This document shows, piece by piece, positions 51,735-62,267 of a DNA stretch of 64,000 bases. Within the stretch, counting starts at the first letter, position 1, and each line of letters starts with the position of its first letter. Where the stretch lies: NCBI GenBank assembly GCA_035771165.1, contig JAWNZC010000314.1:6092001-6156000 (forward strand), in the 5' to 3' direction. Below the pieces are notes generated by a model. The model was given only the letters and a program-made list of their open reading frames with translations. It was not told where the DNA came from and did no database searches. A program made the translations under genes and the position numbers. The stretch comes from Paragorgia papillata (Eukaryota; Cnidaria; Anthozoa; Scleralcyonacea; Coralliidae).

Positions 51735-52352
51735 ATGGCTGGTCTTATCTACTATAAACTATTCTGCCCAAAAGAAATCGACGAATTTGGAGAGTTCGAG
51801 ACAACACATGAAGCCTTTGATACTCAACTTCGTATAGGCAGTGACCATGATGGTGAACTAGAGAGAATCGTGAGAATACCATTGATTCCAAACCCACCAG
51901 CCGGCCTCTTCCAAAATAATGACGATATCACAGTTCATATAAGGCTGGGGAACTGTCTGATGCCGAACAAAAGAGATCCGTTATATATTATGATCAGCGA
52001 TGGTAATCAAGCTGCAATTGGGTTCAAAATCAGTGAATCTGGTCCAATCAAAGGGGCAGAAGGCGTTCCTGACAAGTTCCTGGCTCAGATTCGCTTGAGT
52101 GGCGACGACAATGAAACAGCCAGTCTTAATTCAAATGATTACCCTGATGAGTTCCATATTACCCTGAAACCAGAGAAGCACTGGGGCACCATCTTTTGCG
52201 CTCAAGGAAATGGTACCAAACAATGTGTTGGTTATGGGAAAAAGCCAAGGTTAAACCAGGGTGTTTATTTAGAGATGTACCGTGATCAACCAGTGGAAGA
52301 ATACATCATCAACTACGTTGAAGTTACCATTTATTGCAATGGTACGGTATAG
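51735..52352 (+). CDS. Intact 205-residue protein of unknown family
   Basis: The frame is open from 51582, but I start at 51735 (MAGLIYYKLFCPKEIDEFGE). This ATG has A at -3 and G at +4, and just before it lies TTGTTTTTTCCCGATATTTAG, a good splice acceptor, so the upstream part is probably intron. The protein is acidic with alternating hydrophobic stretches (ITVHIRLGNCLMP, PLYIMISDGNQAAIGFKI, YIINYVEVTIYCNGTV), suggesting a beta-sandwich. It has five cysteines and no clear signal peptide from this start. Galectin motifs (HxNPR, WGxE) are absent. AATAAA at 52437-52442 supports a complete 3' end. I do not recognise the family; a lectin-like role is only a guess. No frame breaks are seen. Confidence 0.75.
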   Translation: MAGLIYYKLFCPKEIDEFGEFETTHEAFDTQLRIGSDHDGELERIVRIPLIPNPPAGLFQNNDDITVHIRLGNCLMPNKRDPLYIMISDGNQAAIGFKISESGPIKGAEGVPDKFLAQIRLSGDDNETASLNSNDYPDEFHITLKPEKHWGTIFCAQGNGTKQCVGYGKKPRLNQGVYLEMYRDQPVEEYIINYVEVTIYCNGTV

Positions 52353-52436
52353 CTACGACCCAACCTTGCCAGCCATGATAACATTTTTTCTAAATTTCAT
52401 TTTCAACGGATTTCTAACTTGTAAGCCGAGTGTTGC

Positions 52437-52442
52437 AATAAA
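52437..52442 (+). promoter_or_regulatory. Poly(A) signal AATAAA for the 51735 gene
   Basis: Canonical hexamer 85 bp after the stop codon, followed by GT-rich sequence (GGTGATTGTGTTG). Confidence 0.7.
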
Positions 52443-52645
52443 GTTTCTTCATGGTGATTGTGTTGAGTATTTATTATAAAAATAGCGGATATCTCAAGCC
52501 ATAAAGACCCACAAGCACCAGACGTGATTTGGCGATGCTGCGCGATTTTTCATTACTCGGGCTACTGTGGTAGGCCGAGTCTAGGTTTCGCCTCAGTTTT
52601 TGTATCTACTGCTCATGCGCGAGTGGATACTATGCTGTCACTCGT

Positions 52646-52786
52646 GTAAGTTAAGTTAAGTTAAGTTAAGTTAAGTTAAGTTAAGTTAAGTTAAGTTAAG
52701 TTAAGTTAAGTTAAGTTAAGTTAAGTTAAGTTAAGTTAAGTTAAGTTAAGTTAAGTTAAGTTAAGTTAAGTTAAGTTAAGTTAAGT
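52646..52786. repeat. (TTAAG)n pentanucleotide array
   Basis: About 28 uninterrupted units. Confidence 0.95.
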
Positions 52787-52787
52787 T

Positions 52788-52925
52788 CATGTCCACACTA
52801 TAATCCGTACTAATCCGTTTTCAAACGAAAACGGAGACCTCGTATCAAAAACGTATATGAAAAGTTTTCCGTTCGCACTATCGTTTTCGAATCGTTTTCG
52901 CCATCCACATTAAAACGCCGAAACG
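52788..52925. mobile_element. Possible foldback relic with CGTTTTC words
   Basis: Starts CATGTCCACACTATAATCC and contains ATCCGTTTTC, GAAAACGG, TCGTTTTCG in both orientations, like the other short GTTTACA-ended units. Right end undefined. Confidence 0.4.
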
Positions 52926-53092
52926 ACCCTAAATTGCATGGCCATGGTTGACTGGAATCGTCGTGACTTGTCAAATTAAAAGACAGTGAGAAAAGACTAC
53001 AAGAAGAACTGGCGCTAACGAAACAGCAACTGAGAAATGAACAAATGAAATACAAAGAAACAATACAAAAGGTTGGTCAACGAGCAACACGT

Positions 53093-53286
53093 GGGAGCAC
53101 GGGTGGCGTGTGCTGTTAGCGCGCTGCCTCTCACCAAAAAGTTAAGCCCGGTTAGACTGGGTTAGTACTTGGATCCGTTATCGGGCTTGGACTCATGTGA
53201 GTAGAGTTGTATAGTTGATCTCTGCTGTGCTTCGAGGGTTTTTCGCCGGGTTCTCCGGTTTTCCTCCCTCCATAAAAATCAACACC
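53093..53286 (+). repeat. 5S rRNA-related SINE, copy 6 (plus strand)
   Basis: Plus strand carries CCAAAAAGTTAAGCCCGGTT (box A region) and GTTAGTACTTGGAT, but the box C region is altered. Ends with GGTTTTCCTCCCTCC. A tail-only relic lies at 53505-53545. Confidence 0.65.
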
Positions 53287-53605
53287 TAACATCTTAGCTG
53301 TGATCCGTGGTCTGAACTGTGTCGTTGGCGGCTGCTTCGAGCGCCTTTGATATGCCTCGACACGGCCACGTTGATCTGCGTCCTTCGCAATTCAGCCGCT
53401 GGCTGCAAGTAAGGATGATTAGCCCCCCAGTCCTTTATCCTTTATCCTTTAACACGAGTACTTTTGCAATTCATCCCTTACATCCTTGAGGATTTTTCAC
53501 CAGGTCCTCCGGTTTTCCTCCCTCCACAAAATCGACACCATAATTTCCCCAGTTAACCAATTAACCCTTTCATGTACATTGTTGTGGAAGAACTTTATCT
53601 TCTTA

Positions 53606-53945
53606 GGGCCTGTTTATATGATCCCGCGGTATACCAGGATGTCCCGGTTGCCCGACGGATAAATTTCATCCCGGGTTTATATGGAGTAAACAAAGTGCTC
53701 GTCCCGGTTGACCAGCATGAATTTCATCCCGGGTCAAAAAGCGCGGGAATTAAGGAAAAGGAGAAACTCACCCTAATTCTACTATGTTAGAAGTTATTTC
53801 ACTTTTATTCAGTGTTTTGTCTCTAGACCTGACCGTTTGGACGAAATTCTGACCGTAATATTCAAAGTTACAAGCATTGCAGTTCAGCAAATTTGCGTTT
53901 ATATGGACAAACCGGTCAGGCGGGACGTCCCAGTCTCCATATAAA
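53606..53945. mobile_element. TIR element related to 9150-9570
   Basis: The left end GGGCCTGTTTATATGATCCC follows TTA (53603-53605). The interior CCCGGTTGACC, AATTTCATCCCGGG and AAAAAGCGCGGGAATTAAGG match the 9150-9570 copy. The right end is not well defined. Confidence 0.55.
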
Positions 53946-54365
53946 CGTAACTTGGAAAATAACAGTAAATTATCTACATGCCGAGATCCCAGTACACATA
54001 TTACTCGTCAAGGGGAGACGTCTCAGAAAGCCATGCGTGAAAGGGTTCAGTGTCCTAAATATTGGACGCAAAGAACAAAAGAACAAACGAGAGAATAAAG
54101 CAAAAACAATGGAAGAACAAAAGAAATATACATTTTAAGCGTTAAAGGGTTAAATCTACGAACTAAGTAGAATAATAAAAAAAAAATTGAAGCTATAGCA
54201 AATAAATACTACTAAGAAGAAAGCACTATGCATATTTCGACAGACCTCTCTTCAGGTGCAACGTCTGCTAACTAATTTTTTTTTAAACTTGAGGCCTGCC
54301 TGTGACATTGTGCCTGAGATTCAGTATACCGTTATACAGAACTCGTGACCAAGCTCTTGGCAACG

Positions 54366-54437
54366 GCTTCCGTAGCTCAGTGGTCAGAGCACTGCACTAG
54401 CATCGCAGGGCCGCGGCTTCAATTCCTCGCCGGAAGG
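54366..54437 (+). repeat. tRNA-like SINE head (Ala-AGC-like)
   Basis: A 72-nt cloverleaf-like unit: acceptor arms GCTTCCG and CGGAAGG pair in 6 of 7 positions. Box A is TAGCTCAGTGG, the anticodon loop CTAGCAT would place AGC, and box B is a weak GGCTTCAATTCC. Weak box B and mismatches argue for a tRNA-derived SINE or pseudo-tRNA, not a working tRNA. Confidence 0.55.
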
Positions 54438-54904
54438 CCTTGATGTTGCATTTTTCCCAACTGGTCCCGGTTTGGTCTTAAATATATATTCTACACTCGA
54501 AATTTTCCTTCACCAAAATTACCTAGTCTCAGATCGCCTGCTAGACCGAACTGAAATTTTGAGGCCAGCTTAACTCCAGGCTGACTTTCCATGCAAACAG
54601 AATCCATATATAAGTCAAATTCGAACCGATTCGGAGTTCGGACTACGAAAAAAAAAGCTTTTTAACCGACGTAATAGGAACCAAGGCCATATAATTTCAA
54701 GACCAGCATCATGTAAACAAAATGCAAAATTCAGTCCGGCCTGAGTTTGGACCGGCCTCATGTGAACACTCCTTGGACCTATATTTATATAATGAAACTG
54801 AAAGTGATGATGTCATACCACAGAATAGGAAATGAACAGAAGGCCCACTCGCGTCGGAACCTTTGAAGTTTTCGTCCTCGCGCAGGTTGCGTCGCGCATG
54901 CTGC

Positions 54905-55175
54905 ATCGTCATGTTTGACTAAGAATATGGGATTGTAAAAAGCACGATATTAAGTTTTAACAACAGAAACCTAATTTTCAATCTTTTGTCAACAGAAATA
55001 TCAAACAGAAATTTTCGTTTCAAAGGCATTTTAACATTTTTGATACTGATTGACGCACTATCTGCATGTGTTCGAAGCCTAAAAAACTATAACAAAAAAA
55101 AATAACAAAGAGGAGCGAGATTGTTGAATGGGGCCTAGTAGCTACTGTTTAGTTTATAATGATGATGTGATAGAC
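54905..55175. repeat. Dispersed repeat shared with 14758-15025
   Basis: Direct partner of 14758-15025, with similar start and end. Confidence 0.7.
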
Positions 55176-55406
55176 GGCGGAAGCTCAAACGAATTTTTCA
55201 AATAGAATTGTTTGATATGCTACTGAAGGACAACTTTAACCTTTTAAACAAAAAAAAAAACAAGTGTATTTTACTAAACTAAACTAATCTTATTTATACT
55301 GGATAGCTCTATCAGTTAATAGCTAACTGTTCCCCCTAGAGGTCCAGTAAGGGCCATCCCTCATTGGTCCAGCGTTTCTACAGTAGGAGGAAACCGGAAT
55401 ACCCGG

Positions 55407-56424
55407 CAGTGGCGTCGCCACGGGGTGGACTGGGGTGGACATGTCCCAGTTCTTTTCCAGATCGATTTCTTAATTTTTCCAAATCCGTGGAGAAAACATT
55501 GGGGGGGGGCGGGGGGCGAAGTAGTATTGAGACTTTTTTTGTCAGTGGCGCTCACGGCTGTTAATCACTCCGGCGTTGGTGCATTTTATGAAGGGTTACA
55601 TAAAGTACGCTCGGTCGGCGGTCGCATCCCCTCCGCTGATACGAAGTAATTAGGGCTCGGGCGAAATTTCGTAAACGCCTCATCGAGATAATATGGAATT
55701 ATGATAAGATCGAGATAATATGGAATGATTTTGAGCGCATTTTATAATTATTATGAAAAATTCTATGAAAAATAATAAAATATATATTCAAAGTCCTAAA
55801 ATGTGTTTTCGTTTGTGCATTTTTTATGACGTTTTATAACCTTCAGAATTCTGTAAATTCACCCCTCAAAGTGCAGGAAATGGCGTTTCAGGCAGTGGCC
55901 AAGGATCAAAATTTTGGGGGAGCAACGGAAAATTTGGGGGTGCAGTTTTAGATGAGAATTATCAAGCATTAGATGGTGTAGAATCGTGGCTTTAGCCGCG
56001 ACCAATCATCAATGTAGGGGGTATAGGGGCATCGTCCATCCCCGAAGAAGATTTTGAGTTTTCGAAGCCCTGTGAGGGCATTTCCCGCCATTTCTGAGAG
56101 GAATTTTCTCTTGGGAGCGTAATTCTGCGCAGTTTAACCAATGAAACTTCATGTGACAGTGTATCAGCATCACGATTATCATTAGCAACAGAAACAAACT
56201 TCAAATTTCAAAGAAGCAAAAGTTCTTACTTGAATTTAGCGTCAGACATTCAGGAGACTGGGAGGGGGCAAATGTGTAGTTCGGGGTCCCAGGCCCCTAG
56301 GCCCCCCCTTGGCTGCGCCACTGGTTTCAGGGACTCTAGATTCCAAAATTTTCCGGGGCAGCATGCCCCCGGACCCCCCTAAAGGTTTGTCCACCCCAGT
56401 TGTATCACCCTGGCGACGCCACTG
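55407..56424. mobile_element. hAT-like non-autonomous element (1018 bp) inside a SINE
   Basis: Ends CAGTGGCGTCGCCA and TGGCGACGCCACTG. The flanking 8-mers ATACCCGG (55399-55406) and AAACGCGG (56425-56432) match at 6 of 8 positions, so this is an older insertion. It splits SINE sequence (GGAGGAAACCGGAAT on the left, GGAGGAAACCTGCGATG on the right). Confidence 0.7.
55893..56323. mobile_element. Second hAT-like element (431 bp) nested in the first
   Basis: Ends CAGTGGCCAAGGATC and TTGGCTGCGCCACTG. The perfect 8-bp duplication GTTTCAGG lies at 55885-55892 and 56324-56331, so it is younger than its host element. Confidence 0.85.
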
Positions 56425-56484
56425 AAACGCGGAGGAAACCTGCGATGTATGGTAGAGTCAAACTGGAAGCACTCTTCTCACATG

Positions 56485-56558
56485 CGGCCAAGGTGAAATT
56501 TTAATCAGATCGCAGAGGTGAAAGGCACGTGCGCTAACCACTGTGCCACCAACACTCC
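56485..56558 (-). repeat. tRNA-like SINE head
   Basis: Minus strand reads TTGGTGGCACAGTGGTTAGC (box A type) then CGTGCCTTTCACCTCTGCG, like an anticodon arm; box B is degraded. The body continues to 56434 and, beyond the hAT-like insertion, to about 55375. Confidence 0.5.
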
Positions 56559-56751
56559 AATTGTCAATTGACCGCTCTATTCTATAAAAAAATGAACTGT
56601 CAAGTCTGTTATTTGTTGCTAATTTATAATCGCAATCAGGCATTTTTTATTTACTTCTTCTACACGAAAAAGCTTAGAGTCAGATTTTTATAAAATCTTC
56701 GCTAAATTTGTAGCCAAATTCAATCAACATTTAATGTTCTTTGTTTTTGAT

Positions 56752-56980
<229 letters not shown>

Positions 56981-57179
56981 ACCGAAAAATACAAAGCAAT
57001 GTTACAATAGGCTTACAACTCTGCTTATGAATTACATTTGCAAGGGTATACATGAGGTTTTATTAGAGTGAAAACAGCCACATGGTGTGAGACTGATTTC
57101 CCAGCGGTTCCCACCACGGTTCTCACGGCTACGAAGAATGTTGTCTAAAATGACATTTTCTGTACGCCAGCTTGGTTGT

Positions 57180-57375
57180 ATGATGGTTTTCAACATAGAA
57201 ATGAAGCATTTTTACAATTGATGCTCTCAAAATGTGTTTTTCACAACGTTTCCCGCAAAACATCTATAAATAACTTGATTATTAGATCTGCCTATATATT
57301 GCGGAAGTGGGCCGAACCGTGACCGCTTTACCTCTAAATTCACTTTATTTTGTTAGTTTACTTCTGGTTAAGACT
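57180..57375 (-). repeat. Isolated relic of the crystallin intron sequence
   Basis: Inverted, diverged match to about 940-1120 of copy A (TTGCGGAAG..CGGTCACGG, GAAATGAAGC, ACCATCATACAA). No crystallin exon is seen next to it, so this intron segment may itself be a dispersed repeat. Confidence 0.65.
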
Positions 57376-57465
57376 TGTAATTTGCAATTAGCTGTACTGT
57401 CATTTTTTTTGTAAAAAAAAACAAAACAAAAAGAATATTAAACATCAACGGTTTTCAATCTTGCA

Positions 57466-57527
57466 CCCAGAGCCTGCGATCCTTTTGGTTCAATGACGAA
57501 AAGGATCGCATGCTCTGGGTACGAGAT
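57466..57527. mobile_element. Hairpin with ACCCAGAGCCTGCGATCC arms
   Basis: A 62-bp near-perfect palindrome; the same ends border the nested unit at 13956-14472. Confidence 0.6.
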
Positions 57528-57769
57528 AGCCTGCGTAGCTGGCGGTATTAGGGAGTTCGGGCGCGGGCGGTAGGCGGACAACGCGAAATACCGCCTGCTG
57601 GAAAACCATGTGTTTTTTAATTCCGCTCACCGAATATGTTTGTTTAAGAGAACCAATCAGAACGTGAGCTAATAATAGTGATGCATGAAGCATGCTGCTT
57701 GCGCGTTTCATGTTAAAATGGCCTGTTAAACTAACAAATTAACAAAGACAGATTGACAAAGGACATAAC

Positions 57770-57900
57770 TACATTACACTACACTACACTGCACTGCACT
57801 GCACTGCACTGCACTGCACTGCACTGCACTGCACTGCACTGCACTGCACTGCACTGCACTGCACTGCACTGCACTGCACTGCACTGCACTACACTACACT
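57770..57900. repeat. (ACTGC)n/(ACTAC)n pentanucleotide array
   Basis: ACTAC units at both edges with ACTGC units in the middle. The left flank is identical in type to that of 32131-32280. The 3' UTR of the 58408-60585 LINE begins at the right edge. Confidence 0.9.
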
Positions 57901-58066
57901 ATTGATTTTTTATTACAAATTAAAATTTACAGGTGATGGGTCTTGATTAAGTCCTTCGAGATAACAATAAGTGCCATTAATGGTCATACAAATATAGATA
58001 ATTATATACATGAAATAAGTAAATTCTTAAAGAAAATTGGTAATAAAATTTAAAGGGTTAATATGT

Positions 58067-58335
58067 TCAGGACCGCCGAGAGGGGAGGGTAGCCAGGGCA
58101 ACTGCCCCAGGGCCCGGACCACACAAGGGGCCCACTACCACAGTCTAGGGCCCGGACCAAAGTGAAAGCTACAAACTAACACGATTCTTACATTCAAAAT
58201 AGCCCCAAATGGCCTCCTGGCCGTCCAAAAATTCAAAATTTTCTGGAGGCATGCCCCCAGACCCCCCTAGAAAGGTTGAGGCTTCGACGCGATCCGACTT
58301 ACCCCGGGGCCCATCATGGCTCTCGGCGGCCCTGA
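58067..58335. mobile_element. hAT-like MITE inside the LINE 3' UTR
   Basis: Ends TCAGGACCGCCGAGAG and CTCTCGGCGGCCCTGA; flanks TAATATGT and TTATATGT match at 7 of 8 positions. Internal GGCCCGGACCA and CCCCGGGGCCC words, no coding region. Confidence 0.7.
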
Positions 58336-58407
58336 TTATATGTTTAAAGAAGTTCAAAAGTAAAGTTCTAACATAACAATATTAATACGAGTCAATATAC
58401 GAACAGT

Positions 58408-60585
58408 TTACTCAGGATCAACTTCTACTTCTCGGTAAATGTTTGTCGAGCCTTGAATTGCGTCAGTGCAACAAAGTTTTCTGAACAAGGAACGGTATCT
58501 TTTGGACATTCCAAGGTGTCGTAAAACATTTTCATTTGGGGGATGCCAGGAGCCGAGAGCACCAACGACGAAACCAAAGACCTCACATTGCTTGCCTTGA
58601 CCAATGAAAAATTGCTTCAGCCCTTCATATTTATTGATTTTTCGTTGTTGAGCGTCATGAAGGGCTTCAGCATTATTATCAAAGGGGCAACAAACATCAA
58701 TGATAAGTACTTTGTTATCCTCTTCAACAATAATGTCAGGACGTAAACGAGAGTTGGCGGCACGAACTTGTTTGTCGGTAGTAATGGTACCATGTTGAAC
58801 GGCGTTGGTGATACGGTCTACTATGGTGTTGTGTCTGCGAAGAATACTAGGCATGTTAGGAAGGCGCAGTGACACAAGACATGAGGAAGGGTCTCATCCG
58901 AAGTACAACGGCGACATTTTGGGCTGGCATTAGACCACCGACTCTTGACATTATTAAGCAATTGAGTCGAGCACGATGGATAAAACGCCAGTCTCTAAAA
59001 CGGATGTTGAGGCCATTGTATTGCCAAGTAGATCCATTGACGAAGGTGTCAGTAGTAAGCGCTCGTGCAACTTTTCCTTGATCAGGAAGAGCAAATAGAG
59101 TAGAAGCGAATCGATCTTGGACATGAAAATGCAGGAAACGACTGGCTTCTTTAGCACGAACAGTACCGGAGTTTTGCGATGAAAGGACAGGAAGACCATT
59201 GTCATTGAATTTAATTTCAATACCAAGGTTACGAGTGGATTTGTGGACTCGGGTCCACAACGATTGAATGCGGTAATGTATGTTGTTTAAACGATCATCA
59301 GGAAGGCTGGACAGATAGTTGGATTTCAGAGCAGAAGTAGGATTAGATCGGGAGGCATGTCGGACGGTTTCGTTTAATTCAGCATTAGCAATGTGAATTA
59401 CAGTCGGGTCGGAGGAAGATAGAATCTTAACCGAATGAATTATTGCTTGAACATCAGCTTCAAGGATTGGATCAAGGAGGCCAAGACCACCAGCGCGTTT
59501 ATGAGCGAAGATGTAGGAAGCAGAAGCTCGAGATGGTAGAGAACATATTCTACGAATGGTGGAAACGAGAGTTGAACGATATTCACGAAGATGTTCTTTT
59601 TTAGGGTAACCAGCACGAAGGGTGAATGTTAAGGAAGGTTGAAGAAAGGTACGGATCATGTCTAATTTCTGCCAAGGAGCTAAAAGGGATTTCTCAATGT
59701 TGTCCAAATCACGTGAAAGGTTTTGAACCAAGTCAGAAATGTTATCTGGGTCATGGATTAAGCCAATAGGAACACCAAGGTATTTGTAAGGATGTTCACG
59801 ATCAAGTGGAGGAATGGAATTATTCTGGACGATGAATTCATTAAGTTCAAAAGAAGATTCAGAATGATTAGATCTGGAACAGGTGAGGCTGATAGAGGCG
59901 CATTTATCAGGTCTGAAGGATAAACCAAGGGTTGTCGCAGTCGAAGAAGCAGCATCTAAGAGTTTCTGGAGTCGGTCTTTATTTCTGGATTATGACAAGA
60001 TCATCAGCATAAGCAAAGACAGAGACAGGTATACCATGAAGTTTAGCAGGACAAATGTCTGAAGCTTTTTGTTTAATCGCTCGTAAAATGATGTCGATGG
60101 TTAAATTGAAAATGATTGGACTTAACGGACAACCTTGCTTGACACCTGATAAAACTGGTATATCAGAGGTCAAACTGGTGGGGGTACGTATTTTGGTGGT
60201 GGCTCCAGAATAAGAATTGGTGATCATTTCAATTAGTGGTTGTGGTACTCCAATATGGGAAAGGGTGGTGGTAATAGCAGAATGAGGGATACTTCCAAAA
60301 GCATTGCGAAGATCAAGCCAAGCGACAAAAACATTTTTCCGATTACGTCGGGCATCACCTATACGACGGACTGGAGGAGAAAGGTATGTTCATAACAACC
60401 TTCACTGGGACGAGCACTCTTCTGTTCTTTGGATAAAAGATCGTGATCAATGGCCCATGATGTTAGTCGTTTGGCAATAACTCCCATAACTAACTTGTAG
60501 AGACACGACATTAAGGCGATGGGTCTAAAGTTAGAAGGATTATCTGTGCTACCTTTCTTATAGATGAGCACCGTAGTCGCAGACT
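58408..60585 (-). pseudogene. R2/NeSL-type non-LTR retrotransposon (RT, zinc knuckle, RLE), frameshifted and 5' truncated
   Basis: Reading 5' to 3' on the minus strand: RT motifs YKKGSTDNPSNFRPIALMS (about 60565), VAWLDLRNAFGSIPHS (motif A, about 60325), GVKQGCPLSPIIF (about 60140) and FAYADDLVII (active site, about 60000). Then come the thumb (KRAGGLGLLDPIL), a zinc knuckle CRRCTSDETLPHVLCHC (about 58920-58870), and a restriction-like endonuclease with RPDIIVEEDNKVLIIDVCC (about 58755). The frame changes at least four times (near 60355, 59985, 58950 and 58868), so it is inactive. The 5' end stops abruptly at a palindrome near 60590. The 3' UTR (58407 to about 57901) ends at a TAGTG-type pentamer array. 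Such elements copy RNA into a nicked target by target-primed reverse transcription and are often site-specific. Confidence 0.85.
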
Positions 60586-60589
60586 TCCT

Positions 60590-60634
60590 AACCTGCGATC
60601 AGGCCAGTTTACAACTGGCCTGATCGCAGGTTAC
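60590..60634. repeat. 45-bp palindrome with AACCTGCGATCAGGCCAGTT arms
   Basis: Near-perfect hairpin with a TAC centre at the broken 5' edge of the LINE. A partial version lies at about 62880-62907. Confidence 0.8.
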
Positions 60635-61349
60635 TCAGGTTCCGACTAGAAAGTTTGTGTTTTCTCAAATTTACCGTTAGCGTTTTTGCCATTTTCATGG
60701 ACAAGAGCGATTAAAGAAGCTGAAGAAGGAACCTCCGCGTTTTGCCCGTAATACATGCGTGAAGGGAGAGCAAGAACTGTGCAATGTGTATTGAAAGCCA
60801 GTCTAGCTGTCAAAACAAAACACTGCTGCTGTCTTGTCGTCTGACTACGGGAAGAAACAATTGCTCTTGAAAGTTCATTCTGATCGGAAAAGCGAACGCA
60901 GTGTCCGTAGTCTACTGGAACTTATACGCAAGTACTGTACGTATAAAGTCTGAATACAAACCATATCAAGGCCGCTATTCGGAAAATCGGAATTGCCGTT
61001 GTGAATTTAATTAAAATATCTGGGAATATATTTGAGAATTGTTGTAATCAAATATTAAAATATTTGGTTTCCCGAATCCCGATCGTATAAATAATTTCGA
61101 ATTCCCTAATTTCAAATTGCTGGTTCATTGTAGTATACAGTACTAGATTTTACTTCGGCATTGCCACTTCGAAAGATTACTTGAAAACTGAATAAACGTG
61201 TGTTTGAAGATGTTTATGCACAAACAATGAATTTTTTGAGGTTCGATTTGCTTAGACGTTATTAATTTGTTCGGTGAAGCTTTTTATAGACACACGCAAT
61301 ACAAAACAGGAAGTGGCTATGGCGCGTCACATGAATAGGGGGCGGAAGA

Positions 61350-61460
61350 GATTCTAAATCCATGTCCTATTTACACAAATTTTTATCCTTACGTTAGGGT
61401 GTGTGTTGGGGTAAGGCTTTCATGAAGTACCTGGGTTATGTAGGACATGGAATTATTACC
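61350..61460. mobile_element. 111-bp MITE, copy 3
   Basis: Same family as 3839-3949; the target duplication is not clear here. Confidence 0.6.
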
Positions 61461-61810
61461 AGAAGAATCAATGATTTGTATCAGGCCTAACCTGAATGTC
61501 AGGCCTTTATTTGTTCCCGCCTTCCGCTAAACCCGTCAGTGCGGGCAGAGGTGCGGGCGAGCGAGAAGGCGAGAAAAACAAAGGCCTGAGGAAACTCTTA
61601 ACAAAACTGTGGGGACTCCGTCCATCTCATGGACGGGAGCTCTGATTGGCCGACTAATTGAAGTTAGGATTTTGATTGGTTCATTCAGATAAACAACTTG
61701 CCTGAAGGTGCACCGTCAAGGTGCACACTGTGAAAGGTCATCGCCATTTCTCGAATGTGTTTATCGTGTACGTTTCTGTGACCTGCAATTCATTCATTTA
61801 ATCATTTATC

Positions 61811-62045
61811 ATGTCGGAAAATCAAACCATAGAAGGATTTTTCGAAACCGCTTTGTTAAATTTATTGACACATTTCGCCTTTCGGCTATGAGTCTTTGAA
61901 ACCAGAACAAACGACGTGCATTCGAAAGCTCGCTGTTGACAGCCAAGATGTCTTTGCTGTTTTGCCCACTGGTTTTGGTAAAAGTCTGATATATCAGATA
62001 TTGCCATTTGTGTTCTCTGAACTTCATCGACTTCAACATGGCACG
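61811..62045 (+). pseudogene. Captured first exon of a RecQ-like helicase gene, 1-bp frameshift
   Basis: An ATG at 61811 opens 24 codons (MSENQTIEGFFETALLNLLT..). One extra C near 61883 shifts the frame; past it the sequence reads GYESLKPEQTTCIRKL then QDVFAVLPTGFGKSLIYQIL. This is the Q-motif region and Walker A (TGFGKS, 61968-61985) of RecQ-family DNA helicases. The exon ends at HGT followed by GTGAGG, a splice donor at 62046, in phase 0. Helicase motifs II to VI are absent, so no active enzyme is made. It lies wholly inside the TIRs of the 61488-62871 element. Confidence 0.75.
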
Positions 62046-62123
62046 GTGAGGAATTTCGTTGTAGCAGGTGGAGACCTTGCGAAAAGCAGTCTACTTGGGT
62101 CCTTCGTTCGATGATCAGGGACG

Positions 62124-62267
62124 ATGGCTACTGAAGGCGAAGCCGATGCGAAAGTCCAAGTTGTTTAATATGACAGTGCTGAACAATGGTTGTCAGAAAT
62201 TAAAGCATCGACCCGTAAGTTACAAAACGGGAAACTCGGAACAGTTAGTCGCTATGTGGATGACTGA
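62124..62267 (+). pseudogene. Possible second captured exon
   Basis: A frame from ATG 62124 reads MATEGEADAKVQVV, a TAA, then YDSAEQWLSEIKASTRKLQN..VSRYVDD and TGA. The composition is protein-like, but there is no recognised family. A GATGATCAG acceptor precedes it (62110-62118); the phase from the helicase exon would lead to a different frame. It may be a fragment of another gene. Confidence 0.3.

Noticed and set aside
51735..52352. Galectin
   Set aside because: The carbohydrate-binding signature HxNPR and WGxE residues are absent.
52646..52786. Telomere-like repeat
   Set aside because: The unit is TTAAG, not TTAGGG or TTAGG, and it is an internal microsatellite.
54366..54437. Functional tRNA-Ala gene
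   Set aside because: Box B is degraded and the acceptor and anticodon stems have mismatches; a SINE head or pseudo-tRNA fits better.
58169..58357. 62-codon minus-strand frame
   Set aside because: It lies in the hAT-like MITE 58067-58335, and similar GGCATGCCCCCAGACC sequence recurs in other non-coding elements.
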